The notes beneath the pieces were generated by a model, which saw only the letters and a list, made by a program, of their open reading frames with translations, searched no databases and had not been told where the DNA came from. A program made the position numbers and the translations under genes. Below, piece after piece: positions 6,573 through 10,034 of a stretch of DNA of 10,034 nt. This stretch comes from Casp-actino8 sp001510335. Lineage in GTDB: Bacteria; Actinomycetota; Acidimicrobiia; Acidimicrobiales; Ilumatobacteraceae. The stretch is from contig JAQCEM010000060.1 in the NCBI GenBank assembly GCA_027729635.1, positions 1 to 10,034 on the forward strand, read 5' to 3'. The number at the start of each line of letters is the position of its first letter. The stretch's first letter is position 1.

Positions 6573-7109
6573 ATGCACACCTTTGTCAGCACGCAACAAC
6601 TTGTTGAACACTTAGTGGCTCTGAAAACCACGGTGTCGGCAGAAAGTGCCAAGTTCTTTGAACTTGATCATGGTTTGCAGTGCGCGGCATTGCTTGAGAA
6701 ATCTGACCCAGCAGATGTTGAGCTACAGGTTGCTGGTTTGATTCATGATTTGGCGCATCCTTGGGATGGACCTGGTCAGCCGCGCCACGCGACGATGGGT
6801 GCTGACGCTGTGCGAACGATTTTAGGTGAGCGGGTTTCGGCATTGATTGAAGGGCACGTACCGGCCAAACGATTTTTGGTGACAACACGACCTGAGTATC
6901 GAGCTCTTTTATCTGAAGACAGCATCATGACTTTGGTAGCGCAAGGTGGCGACTTCACCGAAGCCGAGGTCAACGAATTCACTTCCCAACCGTGGTGGGA
7001 AGCCATGGTCGCATTGCGTATTGCCGACGATGGCGCAAAAGATCCGCATGCAGTTGTGCCCCCGCTTGAACATTGGATTGATGCCATTCACTCGTTGAGC
7101 AAGGTGTGA
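6573..7109 (+). CDS. HD-domain protein, PhnZ/TmpB-like mixed-valent di-iron oxygenase
   Basis: A 178-residue HD-domain protein. PhnZ-type enzymes use a mixed-valent di-iron centre and O2 to cleave the C-P bond of a 1-hydroxyphosphonate, giving phosphate and a carboxylate (glycine for hydroxy-aminoethylphosphonate). The expected six ligands can be placed: His33 (ELDHGLQCA), His58-Asp59 (GLIHDLAHPWDG), His72 (PRHATMGAD), His95 (EGHVPAKRFL) and an Asp at 152 or 153 (RIADDGAK). The extra His62 and the HxxxK lysine (Lys99) are also as in PhnZ relatives. Phosphohydrolase HD proteins generally lack this H..HD..H..H..D set with the GHVxAKR segment. The stop overlaps the following PhyH-type dioxygenase gene by four bases, the gene pair expected for this pathway. 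The substrate is not fixed by the sequence: aminoethyl-, methyl- or another phosphonate is possible. Confidence 0.85.
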   Translation: MHTFVSTQQLVEHLVALKTTVSAESAKFFELDHGLQCAALLEKSDPADVELQVAGLIHDLAHPWDGPGQPRHATMGADAVRTILGERVSALIEGHVPAKRFLVTTRPEYRALLSEDSIMTLVAQGGDFTEAEVNEFTSQPWWEAMVALRIADDGAKDPHAVVPPLEHWIDAIHSLSKV

Positions 7110-7882
7110 CTGTGAAGTCTTTTGCTTCAGATGACATTGAGGCAAAGACATTCTTTGACGAGCATGGTTGGGTAGTGATTGAAACTCTGGACGAAGAAGG
7201 GGTTCAGAGACTGCGTCAGTGGGTTGAGGAGATTTCTTCTTGGCGCGATGAAGACGGCCATTGGCTGCATTATCGCGAGATGACTGACTTTGGTCCTAAG
7301 TTGTGTCGCACCGAAAACTACACACCGTTTCACGATGGCTTTCGCAAACTTTTGACAACTGGAGTCATGCTTGACTCGGCATCACTGTTAATGGGTGAAC
7401 AAGCGGTGCTGTACAAAGAAAAGGTCAACTACAAATTGGTGGGAGGCGCGGGTTATGCGCCTCATCAAGATGCCCCGGCTTATCCATTTATTGATAGTCA
7501 TATCTCGTGCATGGTTGCAATTGACGATGCCGATGAAGTGAATGGTTGTCTTGAAGTCGTGAGTGGTTGCTTTGGCGAAGTGTTACCGATGAATGATGTC
7601 GGGTGCATCAGCGAAATCGTGGTGTCTCGACTGAGGTGGGAACTAGCACCAATTCGTGCGGGTCAAACTCTGTGGTTTCATTCACGTACTCCACATCGCA
7701 GCGGCTCAAATAATTCCGATCGCGATCGTCGAGCGATCTATCCCACGTACAACGCATTGTCCGAAGGCGATTTACGCGACGCCTATTACGAGGCCAAGCT
7801 TGAACAAATGGCCAATTACACGGTTGGCGACAATGTGCAAGTGTCGTTAATTGGCGACTTTCAAGGTCAACCAGTCAAATAG
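7106..7882 (+). CDS. PhyH-family Fe(II)/2-oxoglutarate dioxygenase, PhnY-like
   Basis: A 258-residue cytoplasmic dioxygenase of the phytanoyl-CoA dioxygenase family. The iron triad is visible as His120-x-Asp122 (GYAPHQDAPAYPF) and His197 (SRTPHRSGSNNS), with Arg208/Arg209 placed to bind the 2-oxoglutarate carboxylate. The N-terminal FFDEHGWVVIETL (16-28) is the usual PhyH opening. The GTG start at 7106 overlaps the HD-gene stop as GTGA; GTG at 7112, seven bases after AAGG, is an alternative. Known PhnY enzymes hydroxylate the carbon next to phosphorus in 2-aminoethylphosphonate, making the substrate for PhnZ, and the coupled HD gene supports that role here. Other PhyH proteins hydroxylate ectoine, halogenated or lipid substrates, so the assignment rests on the neighbour. 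No phosphonate transporter lies in the window. Confidence 0.88.
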   Translation: MTVKSFASDDIEAKTFFDEHGWVVIETLDEEGVQRLRQWVEEISSWRDEDGHWLHYREMTDFGPKLCRTENYTPFHDGFRKLLTTGVMLDSASLLMGEQAVLYKEKVNYKLVGGAGYAPHQDAPAYPFIDSHISCMVAIDDADEVNGCLEVVSGCFGEVLPMNDVGCISEIVVSRLRWELAPIRAGQTLWFHSRTPHRSGSNNSDRDRRAIYPTYNALSEGDLRDAYYEAKLEQMANYTVGDNVQVSLIGDFQGQPVK

Positions 7883-7893
7883 TTTTTGTGGTG

Positions 7894-10034
7894 TCAGGCT
7901 TTAACAACTGCGACTGGAATGGCGCTTTGAATGGCCATGCCGTTGATGGGGTCGTAACCACTGTCGATTGTGCACAGACGATTTGTCGGTGTTCCTTGAT
8001 TATGAACATTTTCGTCAGTGATCGAGCCGCCCCAAGAGTGCGACATTGAAATCACTCCACGCTTGATGGTGTCGCTGCCTTCGGCAACTCCAACAACTTC
8101 GCCCGACGGTGACGTGATGCGTACAAGATCTCCGTCGTTGACCGAGATGTCATGCATATCTTCAGGGTTCATGTAGGCCGCATTGGTTGTGCCAACGCGC
8201 GCGAGTCCAGGAATCTCGCGACCAAGTGAGTTGAGAACATGCTTTAGGCGCCGACTGATGAGACGGTATGGAAACTTGCCAGCGTCAAAACCATCAATGA
8301 CTTCAGCACCTGTTTGTTCGGTCAGAACAACCGCGAGTTCTTCAACAACATCTGGTGGGGCTACTGCAAAACGAGCTGAAGCATCGGGGTCGGCGGCAAC
8401 TACCTTGACCGCAAGTTCTTCGTGAATCGTGCTGCGCTTTTCACGGATTTCGCTCATGGGCATGCGGCCGTTGGCGAACGAATAGTCGAGCACCATGTCG
8501 TCGTTGGCTGAACCATCAACGGGTAGGTCGCCACCTGGAAGAGGAAGGCGAGTGCCGAGTCGTTGAGCGATTCCGGCAAAGACTTCCCATTCAGACAACA
8601 TGTCACCATCGGGTTGTAGTACTGCGGGCGTGTAGCTGATGTACGGAGCAGCAAAGCGACGATCCATCACGGTGGGTACGTCGGCGCGTTCGAGTTCGAG
8701 ACGTGGGGGAATGACATAGTGCGCGAGTTCGGCAGTTGAGGTCATGCGGTGATCAATCACGACCAACAACTCGAGGTCTTTCAGCGCTTCAATGGTTTTG
8801 AGCTGATCGGGGAAAGCCACCACTGGGTTGCCACCGCACACGAATAAGCAACGTACTTGACCAACGCCCGGTTCAAGAATTTCTTCGGCCAACAATGGCG
8901 TCAACATTTCGCCGGGCATACCGCGCAGTCCCTTGATGCGATGTGGTGTGCCAGGTGCCGGATCACTTGGGGCAATGACTTGGGCGCGACGAGTGTTGCC
9001 GGGATACAAGAAGTTGCCGCTTTCTAAAACATCACCTTCACGATTCACGCGACCACAGATTGCATTCAAGGTGAGCGTGAGGTGCTCCATCAATGTGCTG
9101 TGCGCCGCCATGTTGGGTCCGGTTCCTGTTCCGGCAGTTCCCTTGGGACCAGCTGCAAACATTCGTGCGGCAGCGACGACATCGTCGGCATTCACTTCGC
9201 AACGAGCAGCGACCATTTCGGGTGTGTACGGTGCAACTGCTGCGCGTAAGTCGTCAAGTTGATTGACCCAACGGGCACAGAATTCTTGATCATGCAGATT
9301 TTCTTGCAAGATCACATTGACGAGACCAGCGAGAAGGGTTGGATCTTCACCTGGCTTCACGGGCAACCACAGATCAGCAAATGATGCGAGTTCACTCTTG
9401 CGTGGATCAATCACGATCAATTTCATGCCACGTTCTTTGGCGCGACGTAAACGTACGAATGGATTGGTTCCTTGTAATCCACCCGATGGGCCATATGACG
9501 ATACGAGTGGGTTGTAGCCAATCGCTAGCAACACATCGGCATCACGGAAGTTCTGCCAACCGGCTTCCCATGCACCAAGTCGCAAGCGTGACGTGAGGTG
9601 AGCGGGTTGATCAATGGTGATGCTGGTGTAAAACGACGGTGAGTCAATGCCCACATGAAACGCCTGAGTGACCGGCATTGAAATTGAGTTTTGAAATGCG
9701 CCGGTGCCGGTGTAAGTCGCAACAGCACGCGGACCATATTTGGCAATGATTGATTGCACGCGAGACGCGATGTCGTCAAGAGCCGCGACAGAAGTTGTTT
9801 CAGTAAATGTCCCATCGGTATTGCGTTGCAAAGGTGCACGCAAACGATCGGGGGCATTGTGCTGGTCGGCGAGTTGTCGACCTTTGATGCACGTGTAGCC
9901 CTCAAACATGGGGTCATTCATAATGCCGCGAACGGCCACTACTTTTTCTTTGGGTTGTGCACCAATCGTGTTGATCTCAATATCAACTTCGAGTGGACAC
10001 GCCGCATGGCAGAAACGACAAAACGTCTCGCGTG
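7894..10034 (-). CDS. Molybdopterin-dependent oxidoreductase, DMSO-reductase superfamily (5' partial)
   Basis: The frame is open beyond 9939 to the right edge, giving 712 visible residues without the start codon. The N-terminal 4Fe-4S motif is CRFCHAACP plus a later YTCIKGR (Cys 5, 8, 12, 48). MGD-binding stretches follow: LIVIDPRKSELASFADLWLP with PGEDPTLL, and CLFVCGGNPVVAFPD with a TAELAHYVIPP region. A C-terminal molybdopterin dinucleotide-binding domain holds NAAYMNPEDM, VNDGDLVRI and SHSWGGS. The enzyme moves electrons between a small substrate and the Fe-S centre. No Cys occurs at the usual Mo-ligand region (about 130-155, SITIDQPAH), so Asp141 or another group may coordinate Mo. No twin-Arg signal can be judged, as the start is missing. 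The substrate is unknown; formate-, nitrate- or other oxyanion-type activities cannot be separated. It converges on the PhyH gene with an 11-base gap. Confidence 0.92.
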   Translation of the reverse strand, partial: RETFCRFCHAACPLEVDIEINTIGAQPKEKVVAVRGIMNDPMFEGYTCIKGRQLADQHNAPDRLRAPLQRNTDGTFTETTSVAALDDIASRVQSIIAKYGPRAVATYTGTGAFQNSISMPVTQAFHVGIDSPSFYTSITIDQPAHLTSRLRLGAWEAGWQNFRDADVLLAIGYNPLVSSYGPSGGLQGTNPFVRLRRAKERGMKLIVIDPRKSELASFADLWLPVKPGEDPTLLAGLVNVILQENLHDQEFCARWVNQLDDLRAAVAPYTPEMVAARCEVNADDVVAAARMFAAGPKGTAGTGTGPNMAAHSTLMEHLTLTLNAICGRVNREGDVLESGNFLYPGNTRRAQVIAPSDPAPGTPHRIKGLRGMPGEMLTPLLAEEILEPGVGQVRCLFVCGGNPVVAFPDQLKTIEALKDLELLVVIDHRMTSTAELAHYVIPPRLELERADVPTVMDRRFAAPYISYTPAVLQPDGDMLSEWEVFAGIAQRLGTRLPLPGGDLPVDGSANDDMVLDYSFANGRMPMSEIREKRSTIHEELAVKVVAADPDASARFAVAPPDVVEELAVVLTEQTGAEVIDGFDAGKFPYRLISRRLKHVLNSLGREIPGLARVGTTNAAYMNPEDMHDISVNDGDLVRITSPSGEVVGVAEGSDTIKRGVISMSHSWGGSITDENVHNQGTPTNRLCTIDSGYDPINGMAIQSAIPVAVVKA

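Noticed and set aside
6776..7087. 103-residue minus-strand open frame opposite the HD-domain gene.
   Set aside because: It is a shadow of the HD gene, whose metal-ligand motifs are clear; no recognisable domain or ribosome site.
8933..9262. 109-residue plus-strand open frame inside the molybdoenzyme gene.
   Set aside because: Low-complexity Ala/Ser/Thr composition produced by the reverse of a well-supported coding frame.

Overview
The window is a densely packed bacterial chromosome segment of moderate GC with very short intergenic gaps. Many genes start with GTG or TTG, and stop/start overlaps of the ATGA, GTGA or TTGA kind are frequent. The mix of proteins (a renalase-like flavoprotein, a DUF2256 protein, a short TilS, a MarR regulator, and a PhyH plus HD-domain pair) and the codon style suggest a free-living actinobacterium, possibly an aquatic acidimicrobial lineage. 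That placement is inference from protein style only. No rRNA, tRNA, CRISPR, insertion sequence or phage gene was seen.

Layout. The left edge holds the 3' part of a plus-strand HAD-family phosphatase or phosphomutase (1-498). It converges on a minus-strand three-gene operon read from 3361 down to 535: an atypical SDR/epimerase, an alpha/beta hydrolase and a renalase-like FAD oxidoreductase, joined by 4-base overlaps. An 11-bp inverted repeat sits where the two units converge. Upstream lies a second minus-strand cluster, read from 5791 down to 3435: a MarR-type regulator, a DUF2256 zinc-binding protein, a 54-residue single-span membrane protein not obvious from longer reading frames, tilS (tRNA-Ile lysidine synthetase), and a protein that looks like a tyrosine/dual-specificity phosphatase without its catalytic Cys and Arg.

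A 69-bp divergent gap (5792-5860) separates marR from the plus-strand genes: a small dienelactone-hydrolase-like alpha/beta hydrolase (5861-6478), then an overlapping gene pair (6573-7882). The pair encodes an HD-domain protein with the full ligand set of a mixed-valent di-iron oxygenase and a PhyH-type Fe(II)/2-oxoglutarate dioxygenase. This is the arrangement and chemistry of PhnZ/PhnY-type oxidative phosphonate degradation and is the most interesting system in the window. The right end is a minus-strand molybdopterin oxidoreductase of the DMSO-reductase superfamily. Its frame stays open past the window edge and includes the N-terminal 4Fe-4S cysteine motif.

How the genes may work together. 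The PhyH/HD pair would hydroxylate a phosphonate and then split its C-P bond with O2, releasing phosphate. The tilS cluster mixes translation upkeep with uncharacterised conserved small proteins. The epimerase/hydrolase/flavoprotein operon has no assigned pathway. No regulatory link between these units is visible apart from the divergent marR promoter region.
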